Shown here: in pieces, positions 1 to 9,228 of the stretch
Layout: every line of letters begins with the position of its first letter
How positions within the stretch are numbered: the stretch's first letter is position 1
DNA from: Pseudomonas cyclaminis
Lineage (GTDB): Bacteria; Pseudomonadota; Gammaproteobacteria; Pseudomonadales; Pseudomonadaceae
Direction of reading: 5' to 3'
NCBI RefSeq assembly: GCF_015163715.1
Contig: NZ_JADDUM010000188.1
Span: 1 to 64,000 of the forward strand
DNA: 64,000 nt
The notes under the pieces: generated by a model
The model's database searches: none
What the model was told of the DNA's origin: nothing
The model's input: only the letters and a program-made list of their open reading frames with translations
Position numbers and translations under genes: made by a program

Positions 1-29
1 CGAGGGTTCGATCCCCTTCGTCCACCCCA
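1..29 (+). tRNA. tRNA-His, 3' end only (cut by the window edge)
   Basis: The first bases form the 3' half of a T-arm (GAGGG, loop TTCGATC, CCCTT), then the acceptor strand CGTCCAC, discriminator C73 and an encoded CCA at 27-29. A C at position 73 is the hallmark of tRNA-His, which pairs it with the extra G-1. The anticodon lies outside the window, so identity rests on C73 and the acceptor strand. Confidence 0.75.
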
Positions 30-40
30 TATTCCGAGAA

Positions 41-72
41 AGCGCCAGATTAATCATCTGGCGCTTTTTTTT
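41..72 (+). terminator. Rho-independent terminator of the tRNA operon
   Basis: AGCGCCAGAT and ATCTGGCGCT form a perfect 10-bp stem around a short TAATC loop, followed by eight T. It lies 12 bases after the tRNA CCA and closes that transcription unit. Confidence 0.9.
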
Positions 73-264
73 GCATCCCAAAAAGCCGGGGCTTGTTTCT
101 GCAGGCATTTGCGGGCATTGAGTCGCGTGAGGGGTTCGCGGATTCGGGGTGTCAAGAAAAAAACAAGCATTCTCAATGCCTTGGCGTTAGAATCGTTGCC
201 GGTTTTGAACGTGTAGAACTGATGCTCGGCTATATAGAGGTCAGCACCGCTATTAAATAGCGAT

Positions 265-301
265 AACGGCGCAGTACCTGGAAAAGGGCTGTGCCGTTTT
301 T
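265..301 (+). terminator. terminator-like hairpin between tRNA-His and tig
   Basis: AACGGCGCAG (265-274) pairs with CTGTGCCGTT (289-298), with one G-U pair, around a 14-nt loop, and is followed by T residues. There is no upstream gene other than the already terminated tRNA, so it may end a short untranslated transcript. Confidence 0.45.
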
Positions 302-544
302 GTTTGAGCGTTTCGAGTTTCCAGGGCAGGGCGCTTCGTCGTATTTGTGTTTCGCGATGCTGCGGCCGGCCTGTCGATCTTGTTCGCAAGATCGGCGGCC
401 AGGGTTTGTTTGCGGACCCTTCTATATATAGAAGGGCTGGCGCAGAGCCCTGGCGTGATGAGCTGTATTTGCTAATGGGCGCAGGTGCATGCGTGCACTT
501 GAACCTACAAATGGCCTGCTGTTTTTTTACCCGTTTCCAGTAGG

Positions 545-573
545 GTGACTTCTTGAGTTTGACCCTCTAGAAT
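545..573 (+). promoter_or_regulatory. candidate sigma-70 promoter of tig
   Basis: GTGACT at 545-550 and TAGAAT at 568-573 are separated by 17 bp, giving a plausible -35/-10 pair about 60 bp before the tig start codon. The call rests on pattern match only. Confidence 0.4.
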
Positions 574-634
574 GCATGCCCTTGATTCTGGGGTCGGAAA
601 CGGCCGGCTAACGTCTGTGCAACGAGGAATATTC

Positions 635-1945
635 ATGCAAGTTTCTGTTGAAAATACTACTGCTATTGAGCGCCGCCTGAGCATCACCGTGCCGGCAGAG
701 CGTATCGAAACTGCGGTCAACAAGCGTCTGCAGCAGACTGCCCAAAAGGCCAAAATCGCTGGTTTCCGTCCGGGCAAAGTGCCAATGAGCGAAATCAAGC
801 GCCGTTTTGGTGCTGATGCGCGTCAGGAAGCGGTAGGCGACGTGATCCAGGCTTCCTTCTACGAGGCCGTTGTTGAGCACAAGCTGAACCCGGCTGGTTC
901 GCCTTCGATCGAGCCTAAGTCCCTGGAAGCTGGCAAGGACCTGGAATACGTTGCCGTATTCGAAGTGTTCCCAGAGTTTGAAGTGGCCGGTTTTGACGGT
1001 ATCGAAATCGAGCGCCTGAGCGCTGAAGTTGCCGATTCCGACCTGGACAACATGCTGGAAATCCTGCGCAAGCAGAACACCCGTTTCGAAGTGGCCGATC
1101 GTGCCGCCCAGAACGAAGACCAACTGAACATCGATTTTGTTGGCAAGGTTGACGGCGAAGTATTCGCTGGCGGCTCCGCCAAGGGCACTCAGCTGGTGCT
1201 GGGTTCCAACCGCATGATCCCTGGTTTCGAGGACGGCCTGGTTGGCGCCAAAGCCGGCGAAGAGCGTGTTCTGAGCCTGGCTTTCCCTGCTGACTACCAG
1301 AACCTGGACCTGGCTGGCAAAGCCGTCGAGTTCACCGTGACCGTCAACAGCGTTTCCGAGCCTAAGCTGCCTGAGCTGAACGAAGAGTTCTTTGCTCAGT
1401 TCGGTATCAAGGAAGCCACTCTCGAAGGTTTCCGCACCGAAGTTCGCAAGAACATGGAGCGCGAGCTGCGTCAGGCGATCAAGTCCAAGGTCAAGAACCA
1501 GGTCATGGACGGTCTGCTGGCCGCCAACCCGATCGAAGTGCCTAAGGCTCTGCTGTCCAACGAAGTGGATCGCCTGCGCGTTCAAGCGGTTCAGCAGTTT
1601 GGTGGCAACATCAAGCCTGACCAGCTGCCGGCCGAGCTGTTCGAAGAACAAGCCAAGCGTCGCGTTGTGCTGGGTCTGGTCGTGGCCGAAGTGGTCAAGC
1701 AGTTCGACCTCAAGCCTGACGAAGACCGCGTTCGCGAAATGATCCAGGAAATGGCTTCGGCCTACCAGGAGCCTGAGCAGGTTGTGGCTTGGTACTACAA
1801 GAACGACCAGCAACTGAACGAAGTACGTTCGGTTGTGCTGGAAGAACAAGTTGTGGATACTGTTCTGCAGAAGGCTAAGGTGACCGATAAAGCGGTCTCT
1901 TACGAAGAAGCAGTCAAGCCGGCAGAAGCAGCACAAGCCGACTGA
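635..1945 (+). CDS. tig: trigger factor, ribosome-associated chaperone and prolyl isomerase
   Basis: A 436-residue protein starting [17 protein letters not shown], the typical trigger factor N-terminus. It binds the ribosomal exit tunnel and holds nascent chains; the middle FKBP-like domain (about residues 150-240) is the prolyl cis-trans isomerase, and the C-terminal half forms the helical substrate cradle. The frame is open upstream to 572, but the ATG at 635 has GAGGA at 624-628 and matches the family start and usual length (about 430-440 residues). It heads the conserved tig-clpP-clpX-lon cluster, which couples folding of new proteins to their degradation. The C-terminus is acidic and alanine-rich, as in relatives. 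Confidence 0.97.
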   Translation: MQVSVENTTAIERRLSITVPAERIETAVNKRLQQTAQKAKIAGFRPGKVPMSEIKRRFGADARQEAVGDVIQASFYEAVVEHKLNPAGSPSIEPKSLEAGKDLEYVAVFEVFPEFEVAGFDGIEIERLSAEVADSDLDNMLEILRKQNTRFEVADRAAQNEDQLNIDFVGKVDGEVFAGGSAKGTQLVLGSNRMIPGFEDGLVGAKAGEERVLSLAFPADYQNLDLAGKAVEFTVTVNSVSEPKLPELNEEFFAQFGIKEATLEGFRTEVRKNMERELRQAIKSKVKNQVMDGLLAANPIEVPKALLSNEVDRLRVQAVQQFGGNIKPDQLPAELFEEQAKRRVVLGLVVAEVVKQFDLKPDEDRVREMIQEMASAYQEPEQVVAWYYKNDQQLNEVRSVVLEEQVVDTVLQKAKVTDKAVSYEEAVKPAEAAQAD

Positions 1946-1970
1946 TTGTCCAACTCGTTGGAAATTCAAC

Positions 1971-2002
1971 CATAAGCCAGCCTCGCGCTGGCTTATGCGT
2001 TT
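1971..2002 (+). terminator. hairpin between tig and clpP
   Basis: CATAAGCCAG and CTGGCTTATG form a perfect 10-bp stem with a 7-nt loop, followed by CGTTTTC. The T-run is short and interrupted, so it is probably a partial terminator or attenuator that lowers read-through from tig into clpP. Confidence 0.6.
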
Positions 2003-2036
2003 TCAAGACATGACTATTTGGGAGTAACTGCAGAGC

Positions 2037-2672
2037 ATGTTCCGTAATTCCTATATTCAGCAGAACTCTGATATCCAGGCCGCAGGCGGCCTGGTCCCGA
2101 TGGTTGTCGAGCAGTCCGCTCGTGGCGAACGCGCCTACGACATCTACTCGCGCCTGCTCAAGGAGCGAGTGATCTTTCTGGTGGGCCCGGTAGAGGACTA
2201 CATGGCCAACCTGATCTGTGCGCAGCTGCTGTTCCTTGAAGCGGAAAACCCGGACAAGGACATCCATCTCTACATCAACTCGCCGGGCGGTTCGGTGACA
2301 GCAGGCATGTCGATCTACGACACCATGCAGTTCATCAAGCCGAATGTCTCGACGACCTGCATTGGCCAGGCCTGCAGCATGGGCGCGTTCCTGCTGACGG
2401 CGGGTGCCGAGGGCAAGCGTTACTGCCTGCCGAACTCGCGCGTGATGATTCACCAGCCACTGGGCGGCTTCCAGGGCCAGGCGTCGGACATTGAAATCCA
2501 TGCCAAGGAAATCCTCTTCATCCGCGAGCGTCTCAACACGCTGATGGCCAAGCACAGCGGGCACACGCTGGAAGAAATCGAGCGCGACACCAACCGCGAC
2601 AACTTCATGAGCGCCGAAGCCGCACGTGCATACGGGTTGATCGACGCAGTGATCGAAAAGCGCCCCGCTTAA
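2037..2672 (+). CDS. clpP: ATP-dependent Clp protease proteolytic subunit ClpP
   Basis: A 211-residue serine peptidase of family S14, close to the usual length including a short N-terminal propeptide. Two stacked heptamers form the degradation chamber served by ClpX, encoded just downstream, or ClpA. The triad is visible as Ser114 in GQACSMGAF, His139 in MIHQPLGG and Asp188 in TNRDNFMSA. The ATG at 2037 is preceded by GGAG in the segment TTGGGAGTAACTG. Its place between tig and clpX matches other Pseudomonas. Confidence 0.98.
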   Translation: MFRNSYIQQNSDIQAAGGLVPMVVEQSARGERAYDIYSRLLKERVIFLVGPVEDYMANLICAQLLFLEAENPDKDIHLYINSPGGSVTAGMSIYDTMQFIKPNVSTTCIGQACSMGAFLLTAGAEGKRYCLPNSRVMIHQPLGGFQGQASDIEIHAKEILFIRERLNTLMAKHSGHTLEEIERDTNRDNFMSAEAARAYGLIDAVIEKRPA

Positions 2673-2783
2673 TATAAGCCGCTCAAAATAGGGCTGGTCG
2701 GCGTGTCCGATCATCGGCGGCTTGAAAAAGCCCGCATAAGCCTTCATCTTGTGTTGCAAGCCTATCGGATTTGGATCGAACGA

Positions 2784-4067
2784 ATGACTGACACCCGCAA
2801 CGGCGAGGACAACGGCAAGCTGCTCTATTGCTCCTTCTGTGGCAAAAGCCAGCATGAAGTACGCAAGTTGATTGCCGGCCCCTCGGTCTTTATCTGCGAC
2901 GAGTGCGTCGACCTGTGCAATGACATCATCCGTGAGGAGGTGCAGGAAGCCCAGGCCGAAAGCAGCGCGCATAAATTGCCTTCGCCTAAAGAAATCAGCG
3001 GCATCCTTGATCAATACGTGATTGGTCAAGAGCGTGCAAAGAAGGTTCTGGCCGTAGCGGTGTACAACCACTACAAGCGTCTGAACCAGCGTGACAAGAA
3101 AGGCGACGAAGTCGAACTCGGCAAGAGCAATATCTTGCTGATCGGTCCTACAGGCTCGGGTAAAACCCTGCTTGCAGAAACCCTCGCTCGTCTGCTGAAT
3201 GTTCCGTTCACCATCGCCGACGCCACCACCCTCACCGAGGCTGGCTACGTGGGCGAGGACGTTGAGAACATCATTCAGAAACTGCTGCAGAAGTGCGACT
3301 ACGACGTAGAGAAGGCCCAGATGGGTATTGTCTACATCGACGAAATCGACAAGATCTCGCGCAAGTCGGACAACCCGTCGATCACTCGGGATGTTTCCGG
3401 TGAAGGCGTGCAGCAGGCCCTGTTGAAACTGATCGAAGGCACGGTAGCTTCCGTACCGCCACAAGGCGGCCGCAAGCACCCGCAGCAGGAATTCCTTCAG
3501 GTAGATACGCGCAACATCCTGTTTATCTGTGGCGGTGCATTCTCCGGGCTGGAAAAAGTTATCCAGCAACGTTCTACCCGGGGCGGTATCGGTTTCAGTG
3601 CAGAAGTGCGCAGCAAGGAAGAAGGCAAGAAGGTGGGCGAGTCCCTGCGTGAAGTCGAGCCTGACGATCTGGTCAAGTTCGGTCTGATCCCGGAATTCGT
3701 TGGCCGTTTGCCGGTCCTGGCCACGTTGGACGAGTTGGATGAGGCTGCTCTGATTCAGATCCTCACCGAGCCGAAAAACGCGCTGACCAAGCAATACGCC
3801 AAGCTGTTTGAGATGGAAGGTGTGGACCTCGAGTTCCGTACTGACGCACTCAAGTCGGTAGCCAAGCGGGCGCTGGAGCGCAAGACCGGTGCACGTGGTC
3901 TGCGTTCTATCCTTGAAGGCGTGTTGCTCGACACCATGTATGAAATCCCCTCGCAGTCCGAGGTGAGTAAAGTGGTGATCGACGAAAGCGTTATAGAAGG
4001 TAAGTCCAAGCCACTGTATATCTACGAAAACAGTGAGCCGACTGCCAAGGCTGCGCCAGACGCGTAA
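2784..4067 (+). CDS. clpX: ATP-dependent Clp protease ATP-binding subunit ClpX
   Basis: A 427-residue AAA+ unfoldase that recognises substrates such as ssrA-tagged proteins and threads them into ClpP. The N-terminal zinc-binding domain has Cys16, Cys19, Cys38 and Cys41; the Walker A motif GPTGSGKT is at residues 121-128 and the Walker B sequence IVYIDEID follows. The frame is open further upstream to 2703, but the [10 protein letters not shown] start gives the family length. The 111-bp clpP-clpX gap has no clear terminator, so read-through from clpP is likely. Confidence 0.98.
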   Translation: MTDTRNGEDNGKLLYCSFCGKSQHEVRKLIAGPSVFICDECVDLCNDIIREEVQEAQAESSAHKLPSPKEISGILDQYVIGQERAKKVLAVAVYNHYKRLNQRDKKGDEVELGKSNILLIGPTGSGKTLLAETLARLLNVPFTIADATTLTEAGYVGEDVENIIQKLLQKCDYDVEKAQMGIVYIDEIDKISRKSDNPSITRDVSGEGVQQALLKLIEGTVASVPPQGGRKHPQQEFLQVDTRNILFICGGAFSGLEKVIQQRSTRGGIGFSAEVRSKEEGKKVGESLREVEPDDLVKFGLIPEFVGRLPVLATLDELDEAALIQILTEPKNALTKQYAKLFEMEGVDLEFRTDALKSVAKRALERKTGARGLRSILEGVLLDTMYEIPSQSEVSKVVIDESVIEGKSKPLYIYENSEPTAKAAPDA

Positions 4068-4087
4068 GCGTTTCGCAGTTTCGGTAC

Positions 4088-4117
4088 AAACAAGGGGCCC
4101 TAGGGCCCCTTTGTTTT
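4088..4117 (+). terminator. Rho-independent terminator after clpX
   Basis: AACAAGGGGCCC and GGGCCCCTTTGTT form a long GC-rich stem with a TA turn and one bulged T, followed by a T-tract. It separates clpX from lon, which has its own promoter. Confidence 0.88.
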
Positions 4118-4170
4118 TTGTGCAGGTTTTTATCCTGACGCGTTTACTGCGTTTAACTGCTGGCAATAAG

Positions 4171-4199
4171 CTTGTTTTTTTTGCATGCAGCCCCCATCT
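4171..4199 (+). promoter_or_regulatory. heat-shock (sigma-32, RpoH) type promoter of lon
   Basis: CTTGTTT at 4171-4177 and CCCCATCT at 4192-4199 are separated by 14 bp, close to the RpoH consensus CTTGAAA-N13/14-CCCCATNT. It lies 42 bp before the lon start codon. Lon is a classical heat-shock gene, so context supports the call; no transcript start was measured. Confidence 0.75.
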
Positions 4200-4240
4200 T
4201 GGTTTCAAGCTTATTTTTGAACTGTCATAGAGGCGAAATC

Positions 4241-6637
4241 ATGAAGACAACCATTGAATTGCCTCTCCTGCCGTTGCGTGATGTCGTCGTCTATCCGCAC
4301 ATGGTTATCCCGCTGTTCGTGGGGCGCGAGAAGTCTATCGAAGCCCTTGAGGCAGCGATGACGGGCGACAAGCAGATCCTGCTGTTGGCCCAGAGAAATC
4401 CTGCCGATGATGATCCAGGCGAAGACGCCCTGTATCGCGTCGGTACCATTGCCACTGTTCTGCAACTGCTCAAACTGCCTGATGGCACCGTCAAGGTGCT
4501 GGTGGAAGGCGAGCAGCGTGGGGCGGTAGAGCGTTTCATGGAGGTGGATGGTCACCTGCGCGCCGAAGTGGCGCTGATCGACGAAGTCGAAGCCCCTGAG
4601 CGCGAATCCGAGGTTTTTGTACGCAGCCTGCTCTCGCAGTTCGAGCAGTATGTGCAGTTGGGCAAGAAAGTCCCGGCTGAAGTCCTGTCTTCCCTCAATA
4701 GCATTGATGAGCCAAGCCGCCTGGTCGACACCATGGCCGCGCACATGGCGCTGAAGATCGAGCAGAAGCAGGACATCCTCGAAATCATCGACCTGTCGGC
4801 CCGTGTTGAACACGTGCTGGCGTTGCTGGATGCCGAGATCGACCTGTTGCAGGTTGAAAAGCGCATCCGTGGTCGTGTGAAGAAGCAAATGGAGCGCAGC
4901 CAGCGCGAGTACTACCTGAATGAGCAGATGAAGGCCATTCAGAAAGAACTTGGCGACAGCGAGGATGGCCACAACGAAATCGAAGAGCTGAAAAAGCGCA
5001 TCGATGCCGCCGGCCTGCCGAAAGACGCCCTGACCAAGGCCAATGCGGAGCTGAACAAGCTCAAGCAGATGTCGCCGATGTCCGCTGAAGCCACTGTGGT
5101 GCGTTCGTACATCGACTGGCTGGTGCAGGTGCCGTGGAAGGCTCAGACCAAAGTGCGTCTGGACCTGACCCGTGCCGAAGAAATTCTCGACGCCGATCAC
5201 TATGGCCTCGAAGAAGTCAAAGAACGGATCCTCGAATACCTCGCCGTGCAAAAGCGCGTGAAGAAAATTCGTGGTCCGGTGTTGTGCCTGGTCGGTCCTC
5301 CGGGGGTCGGTAAAACTTCCCTGGCCGAGTCGATTGCCAGTGCCACCAACCGCAAATTCGTACGCATGGCCCTCGGCGGTGTGCGTGATGAGGCGGAAAT
5401 CCGTGGTCATCGCCGGACTTACATCGGTTCGATGCCAGGAAGATTGATTCAAAAGATGACAAAAGTGGGGGTGCGCAACCCGCTGTTCCTGCTCGATGAA
5501 ATCGACAAAATGGGCAGCGACATGCGTGGCGATCCGGCATCGGCATTGCTGGAAGTGCTCGACCCTGAACAAAACCACAATTTCAACGACCATTACCTGG
5601 AAGTCGACTACGACTTGTCCGACGTAATGTTCCTGTGCACCTCCAACTCCATGAACATTCCACCCGCGTTGCTGGACCGGATGGAGGTGATTCGTCTGCC
5701 GGGTTACACCGAAGACGAGAAGATCAACATCGCGGTCAAATACCTCGCGCCCAAGCAGATTTCGGCCAATGGCCTGAAGAAAGGCGAGATCGAATTTGAT
5801 ATCGAAGCGATCCGCGACATCGTGCGTTACTACACCCGCGAGGCCGGTGTACGGGGCCTTGAGCGCCAGATCGCGAAGATTTGCCGCAAGGCGGTCAAAG
5901 AGCACGCGCTGGAAAAACGCTTCTCGGTGAAGGTGGTGGCCGATTCCCTGGAGCACTTCCTGGGCGTGAAGAAATTCCGCTACGGCCTCGCCGAGCAGCA
6001 GGATCAGGTAGGGCAGGTGACTGGCCTGGCGTGGACCCAGGTGGGCGGCGAGTTGCTGACCATCGAAGCCGCGGTGATTCCGGGTAAAGGCCAACTGATC
6101 AAGACCGGTTCCCTGGGTGACGTGATGGTCGAATCCATCACCGCCGCGCAGACCGTGGTGCGCAGCCGCGCCAGGAGCCTGGGGATTCCCCTGGACTTCC
6201 ACGAGAAGCACGACACCCACATCCACATGCCGGAAGGGGCGACGCCTAAAGACGGCCCTAGCGCTGGCGTAGGCATGTGCACGGCCCTGGTGTCGGCATT
6301 GACCGGCATTCCGGTGCGTGCCGATGTGGCCATGACGGGGGAAATCACCTTGCGTGGTCAAGTATTGGCCATCGGTGGTCTGAAAGAGAAATTGCTTGCC
6401 GCACATCGGGGTGGTATCAAGACCGTGATCATTCCTGAAGAGAATGTTCGCGACTTGAAGGAAATTCCTGACAACATCAAGCAGGATCTTCAGATTAAAC
6501 CGGTTAAATGGATTGACGAGGTCCTGCAAATTGCGCTGCAATACGCGCCGGAGCCCTTGCCGGATGTGGCTCCGGAGATAGTTGCCAAGGACGAAAAACG
6601 AGAGTCTGATTCCAAGGAAAGAATTAGCACGCATTAA
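4241..6637 (+). CDS. lon: ATP-dependent Lon protease (endopeptidase La)
   Basis: A 798-residue AAA+ serine protease that degrades misfolded and regulatory proteins as a hexamer. In order it has an N-terminal substrate-binding domain starting at [16 protein letters not shown], the ATPase with Walker A GPPGVGKT at residues 352-359, and a C-terminal proteolytic domain with the Ser674-Lys717 dyad ([10 protein letters not shown] and GGLKEKLL). The ATG at 4241 is preceded by GAGGCG (4229-4234) and gives the length usual for Pseudomonas Lon; an upstream in-frame extension to 4172 runs through the promoter and is rejected. The C-terminal tail after about residue 770 is charged and probably flexible. 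Confidence 0.98.
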   Translation: MKTTIELPLLPLRDVVVYPHMVIPLFVGREKSIEALEAAMTGDKQILLLAQRNPADDDPGEDALYRVGTIATVLQLLKLPDGTVKVLVEGEQRGAVERFMEVDGHLRAEVALIDEVEAPERESEVFVRSLLSQFEQYVQLGKKVPAEVLSSLNSIDEPSRLVDTMAAHMALKIEQKQDILEIIDLSARVEHVLALLDAEIDLLQVEKRIRGRVKKQMERSQREYYLNEQMKAIQKELGDSEDGHNEIEELKKRIDAAGLPKDALTKANAELNKLKQMSPMSAEATVVRSYIDWLVQVPWKAQTKVRLDLTRAEEILDADHYGLEEVKERILEYLAVQKRVKKIRGPVLCLVGPPGVGKTSLAESIASATNRKFVRMALGGVRDEAEIRGHRRTYIGSMPGRLIQKMTKVGVRNPLFLLDEIDKMGSDMRGDPASALLEVLDPEQNHNFNDHYLEVDYDLSDVMFLCTSNSMNIPPALLDRMEVIRLPGYTEDEKINIAVKYLAPKQISANGLKKGEIEFDIEAIRDIVRYYTREAGVRGLERQIAKICRKAVKEHALEKRFSVKVVADSLEHFLGVKKFRYGLAEQQDQVGQVTGLAWTQVGGELLTIEAAVIPGKGQLIKTGSLGDVMVESITAAQTVVRSRARSLGIPLDFHEKHDTHIHMPEGATPKDGPSAGVGMCTALVSALTGIPVRADVAMTGEITLRGQVLAIGGLKEKLLAAHRGGIKTVIIPEENVRDLKEIPDNIKQDLQIKPVKWIDEVLQIALQYAPEPLPDVAPEIVAKDEKRESDSKERISTH

Positions 6638-6660
6638 TGTGAATAAGCCTGGTGGCTTCC

Positions 6661-6689
6661 TTGACAGCTTTTTAGAGCCCTTGTTATAA
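6661..6689 (+). promoter_or_regulatory. strong sigma-70 promoter of hupB
   Basis: TTGACA at 6661-6666, a 17-bp spacer and TTATAA at 6684-6689 form a near-consensus promoter. AGAGCC and GGCTCT flank the -10 region as an inverted repeat, which could serve as a regulatory site. About 95 bp of leader precede the GTG start of hupB. Confidence 0.8.
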
Positions 6690-6786
6690 AGCGGCTCTTA
6701 AGTGTCTGTAGGCCATTCAGCACTGATTTTTGCTGTTTACCAAAAAACTTAGAATCATACTCAATAGATATATAAGGGGACTTAGA

Positions 6787-7059
6787 GTGAACAAGTCGGA
6801 ACTGATTGATGCTATCGCTGCATCCGCTGATATCCCGAAAGCTGCTGCTGGCCGTGCGCTGGATGCAGTAATCGAATCCGTCACTGGCGCTCTGAAGGCC
6901 GGCGACTCCGTGGTACTGGTAGGCTTCGGTACTTTCTCTGTGACTGACCGCCCAGCTCGCACTGGCCGCAACCCACAGACTGGCAAAGCACTGGAAATCG
7001 CTGCTGCCAAGAAACCAGGTTTCAAAGCCGGTAAAGCCCTGAAAGAAGCCGTCAACTAA
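6787..7059 (+). CDS. hupB: DNA-binding protein HU-beta
   Basis: A 90-residue nucleoid protein that bends and wraps DNA as a dimer. The N-terminus reads (V)[18 protein letters not shown], and the beta-arm region [21 protein letters not shown], including the RNPQTG tip with the intercalating proline, is intact. The start is a GTG at 6787, chosen because AAGGGGA (6774-6780) sits six bases upstream and the product then has the family length; an upstream in-frame extension has no family support. As in other Pseudomonas it lies between lon and ppiD but has its own strong promoter. Confidence 0.96.
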   Translation: MNKSELIDAIAASADIPKAAAGRALDAVIESVTGALKAGDSVVLVGFGTFSVTDRPARTGRNPQTGKALEIAAAKKPGFKAGKALKEAVN

Positions 7060-7111
7060 GCTTCGATCAAGCCTTTGCTACCCGGGTCGGACGCAGGTCT
7101 GGCCTGGCAGC

Positions 7112-7187
7112 GGAGCGGCAGCTGACCCACCTATCCATTGGGTCGCCACGCCGGGGGTGCAGGTTCAAACCCCCGTCCGCTCCGCCA
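7112..7187 (+). other. tRNA-Asp-like element, apparently degenerate
   Basis: Seventy-six bases begin GGAGCGG and end CCGCTCC-G-CCA: a perfect 7-bp acceptor stem, discriminator G and encoded CCA, as in bacterial tRNA-Asp. The 3' half resembles tRNA-Asp (ACGCCGGGGGT, then GTTCAAA), but the T-stem does not pair properly, the D-loop lacks its GG, and the anticodon stem is mismatched; aligned to tRNA-Asp the anticodon position reads GCC. The middle instead forms alternative hairpins (GACCCA/TGGGTC and CGGGGGT/ACCCCCG). A terminator follows directly, as after a tRNA gene. It is probably a decayed tRNA, but a structured non-tRNA transcript is possible. Confidence 0.5.
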
Positions 7188-7193
7188 GTTACG

Positions 7194-7223
7194 AGAAGGC
7201 GCATCCTCGGATGCGCCTTTCTT
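7194..7223 (+). terminator. Rho-independent terminator after the tRNA-like element
   Basis: AAGGCGCATC and GATGCGCCTT form a perfect stem with a CTCG loop and a TTCTTCT tail. It lies eight bases after the CCA of the tRNA-like element and 66 bases before ppiD. Confidence 0.85.
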
Positions 7224-7289
7224 CTATCCGGACTCTACCCACGCTCCACGGTTGCCAATTTTTGAAGTTCAACCGTTTCTGGGGGACGC

Positions 7290-9164
7290 ATGCTGCAAAA
7301 TATCAGGGACAATTCACAAGGCTGGATTGCCAAGACCATTATCGGGATCATCGTCGCATTGATGGCGTTCACCGGTATCGAGGCCATTTTCCAGGCTTCG
7401 GGTACTAACAAGCAGGACGTGGCCAAGGTCAACGGTGAAGAAATCACCCAGACCGAGCTGAGCCAGGCCGTCGACATGCAACGTCGCCAGCTGATGCAAC
7501 AGTTGGGCAAGGATTTCGATGCTTCGCTGCTGGACGAAAAACTGCTGCGCGAAGCGGCCCTCAAAGGCCTGATCGATCGCAAGCTGCTGCTGCAAGGCGC
7601 CGCCGATTCCAAATTTGGCTTCTCTGAAGCTGCATTGGACCAAGTGATCCTGCAAACGCCGGAATTCCAGGTCGACGGCAAGTTCAGCGCCGAACGCTTT
7701 GACCAGGTGATCCGCCAGTTGGGCTACAGCCGTCTGCAGTTCCGTCAGATGATGACCCAGGAAATGCTGATCGGCCAGGTTCGCGCAGGCATTGCCGGCA
7801 GCGGTTTCGTCACCGATGCCGAAGTGCTCGCATTCGCCCGTCTGGAAAAACAGACTCGCGATTTTGCCACCGTCAACATCAAGGCCAACCCTGCGGCGGT
7901 GAAACTCACCGACGACGAGGTCAAGGCTTACTACGACCAGCACGCCAAAGAGTTCATGACCCCGGACCAGGTGGTCATCGACTATCTGGAATTGAAGAAG
8001 TCTTCCTTCTTCGACCAGGTCAACGTCAAGGACGATGAGCTGCAGGCGGCCTACCAGAAAGAAACCGCCAACCTCGCTGAACAGCGTCGTGCGGCGCACA
8101 TTCTGATTGAGGTCAACGACAAGGTCACCGAGGCGCAAGCCAAGGCGAAGATCGAAGACATCCAGGCACGCCTGGCCAAAGGCGAGCAGTTCGAAGCCCT
8201 GGCCAAGGAGTTTTCCCAGGATCCAGGCTCTGCCAACAATGGCGGTGACCTCGGGTTTGCCGGCCCTGGCGTCTACGATCCGGATTTTGAAACCGCCCTG
8301 TATGCGTTGAAACAGGATCAGGTCTCGGTACCGGTGCGCAGCAGCTTCGGTTGGCACCTGATCAAGTTGTTGGGCGTTGAAGCACCGCAAGTGCCGACGT
8401 TCGCCAGCCTGAAAGACAAGCTGACCCGTGAGCTCAAGACCCAGCAGGTAGAGCAGCGTTTTGTCGAAGCGACCAAGCAATTGGAAGATGCGGCATTCGA
8501 AGCGTCGGACCTGGCTCAACCAGCCTCCGACCTGAAGCTCACCGTGCACACCTCCGCGCCGTTTGGCCGTGAAGGTGGCGAAGGTGTTGCGGCCAACCGT
8601 GCCGTGGTCACTGCTGCATTCAGCCCGGAAGTGCTGGATGAAGGTGCCAACAGCACCGCCATTGAGCTGGACCCGGAAACCATCATCGTGCTGCGTGCCA
8701 AAGAGCACCGCAAACCGGCGCAATTGCCGCTGGAAAGCGTTGCTGCGGCGATCCGCACCCAGATGGCCAAGGAGCGCGCCAGCGCGGCTGCCAAGACTCA
8801 CGCTGACGAGCTGATCGCCAGCCTGCGTGATGGCAAGACGCCGCTGAACCAGCCGGTTGACGGCCAGGCATGGAAAGTCACTGAAGCGGCTACCCGTAGC
8901 GCGGAAGCGATCGATCCTGCCGTGCTGCAAGCCCTGTTCCGCATGCCTAAGCCTGCGGCCAAGGACAAGCCGACCTTCACCACCGTGACCCTGGCTGACG
9001 GTAGCCTGGCGATCGTGCGCTTGAACGGTGTAAATGAAGCAGCAGCCCCATCGGACGAAGAAAAGGCGCAATACCGCCAATACCTCGCTTCCCGTGTCGG
9101 CCAGCAAGACTTCGCGGCGTACCGCAAGCAGCTGGAAACCCAGGCTGACATCAAGAAGTTCTGA
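7290..9164 (+). CDS. ppiD: PpiD/SurA-type periplasmic folding factor, membrane anchored
   Basis: A 624-residue protein with a short cytoplasmic N-terminus, one transmembrane helix at about residues 12-34 and a large periplasmic region. PpiD sits at the Sec translocon and assists release and folding of exported proteins. The N-terminal SurA_N-like helical domain is followed by a parvulin domain (about residues 265-360, from RAAHILIEV through GGDLGFAGPGVYDPDFE to SSFGWHLIKLLG) and a second, divergent C-terminal helical part. The ATG at 7290 follows GGGGGA (7281-7286). It is the last gene of the conserved cluster and has its own terminator. Confidence 0.95.
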   Translation: MLQNIRDNSQGWIAKTIIGIIVALMAFTGIEAIFQASGTNKQDVAKVNGEEITQTELSQAVDMQRRQLMQQLGKDFDASLLDEKLLREAALKGLIDRKLLLQGAADSKFGFSEAALDQVILQTPEFQVDGKFSAERFDQVIRQLGYSRLQFRQMMTQEMLIGQVRAGIAGSGFVTDAEVLAFARLEKQTRDFATVNIKANPAAVKLTDDEVKAYYDQHAKEFMTPDQVVIDYLELKKSSFFDQVNVKDDELQAAYQKETANLAEQRRAAHILIEVNDKVTEAQAKAKIEDIQARLAKGEQFEALAKEFSQDPGSANNGGDLGFAGPGVYDPDFETALYALKQDQVSVPVRSSFGWHLIKLLGVEAPQVPTFASLKDKLTRELKTQQVEQRFVEATKQLEDAAFEASDLAQPASDLKLTVHTSAPFGREGGEGVAANRAVVTAAFSPEVLDEGANSTAIELDPETIIVLRAKEHRKPAQLPLESVAAAIRTQMAKERASAAAKTHADELIASLRDGKTPLNQPVDGQAWKVTEAATRSAEAIDPAVLQALFRMPKPAAKDKPTFTTVTLADGSLAIVRLNGVNEAAAPSDEEKAQYRQYLASRVGQQDFAAYRKQLETQADIKKF

Positions 9165-9176
9165 TGGCGGTTTGAA

Positions 9177-9216
9177 TAAAAAGCCCCCGGCCTGAAAAGA
9201 CCGGGGGGCTTTTTTA
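9177..9216 (+). terminator. Rho-independent terminator after ppiD
   Basis: AAAAGCCCCCGG and CCGGGGGGCTTTTT form a long GC-rich stem with an A-rich left flank and T-rich tail. It can work on both strands and so also terminates the converging MFS gene. Confidence 0.9.
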
Positions 9217-9228
9217 TGTCCGCGTGTT

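Larger units (their letters stand above)
73..634. other. 562-bp structured intergenic region upstream of tig
   Basis: No convincing protein gene is seen here. The region holds several perfect inverted repeats: a 10-bp stem followed by T5 (265-301), an 8-bp stem capped by a TTCG tetraloop (375-394), a 20-bp perfect palindrome centred on TATATATA (417-436), and flanking CCAGGG (399-404) / CCCTGG (448-453) that could enclose the palindrome. A promoter-like sequence for tig follows near 545-573. It may encode a small structured RNA or a long 5' leader; which is unknown. Confidence 0.5.

Noticed and set aside
227-302. A roughly 60-nt small RNA between a TATATA box at 231 and the hairpin at 265-301
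   Set aside because: No adequate -35 element at the right distance; kept only as a terminator-like hairpin and a structured-region finding.
1914-4208. Very long open frame antisense to clpP and clpX
   Set aside because: It mirrors the codon pattern of the real genes; the sequence is His/Leu-rich without recognisable domains, and both genes it opposes are certain. The same holds for antisense frames over lon, ppiD, fadH and liuD.
7112-7187. Functional tRNA-Gly (anticodon GCC) in the element after hupB
   Set aside because: Anticodon, D- and T-stems do not pair and the acceptor and discriminator are of tRNA-Asp type, so a working tRNA is unlikely.
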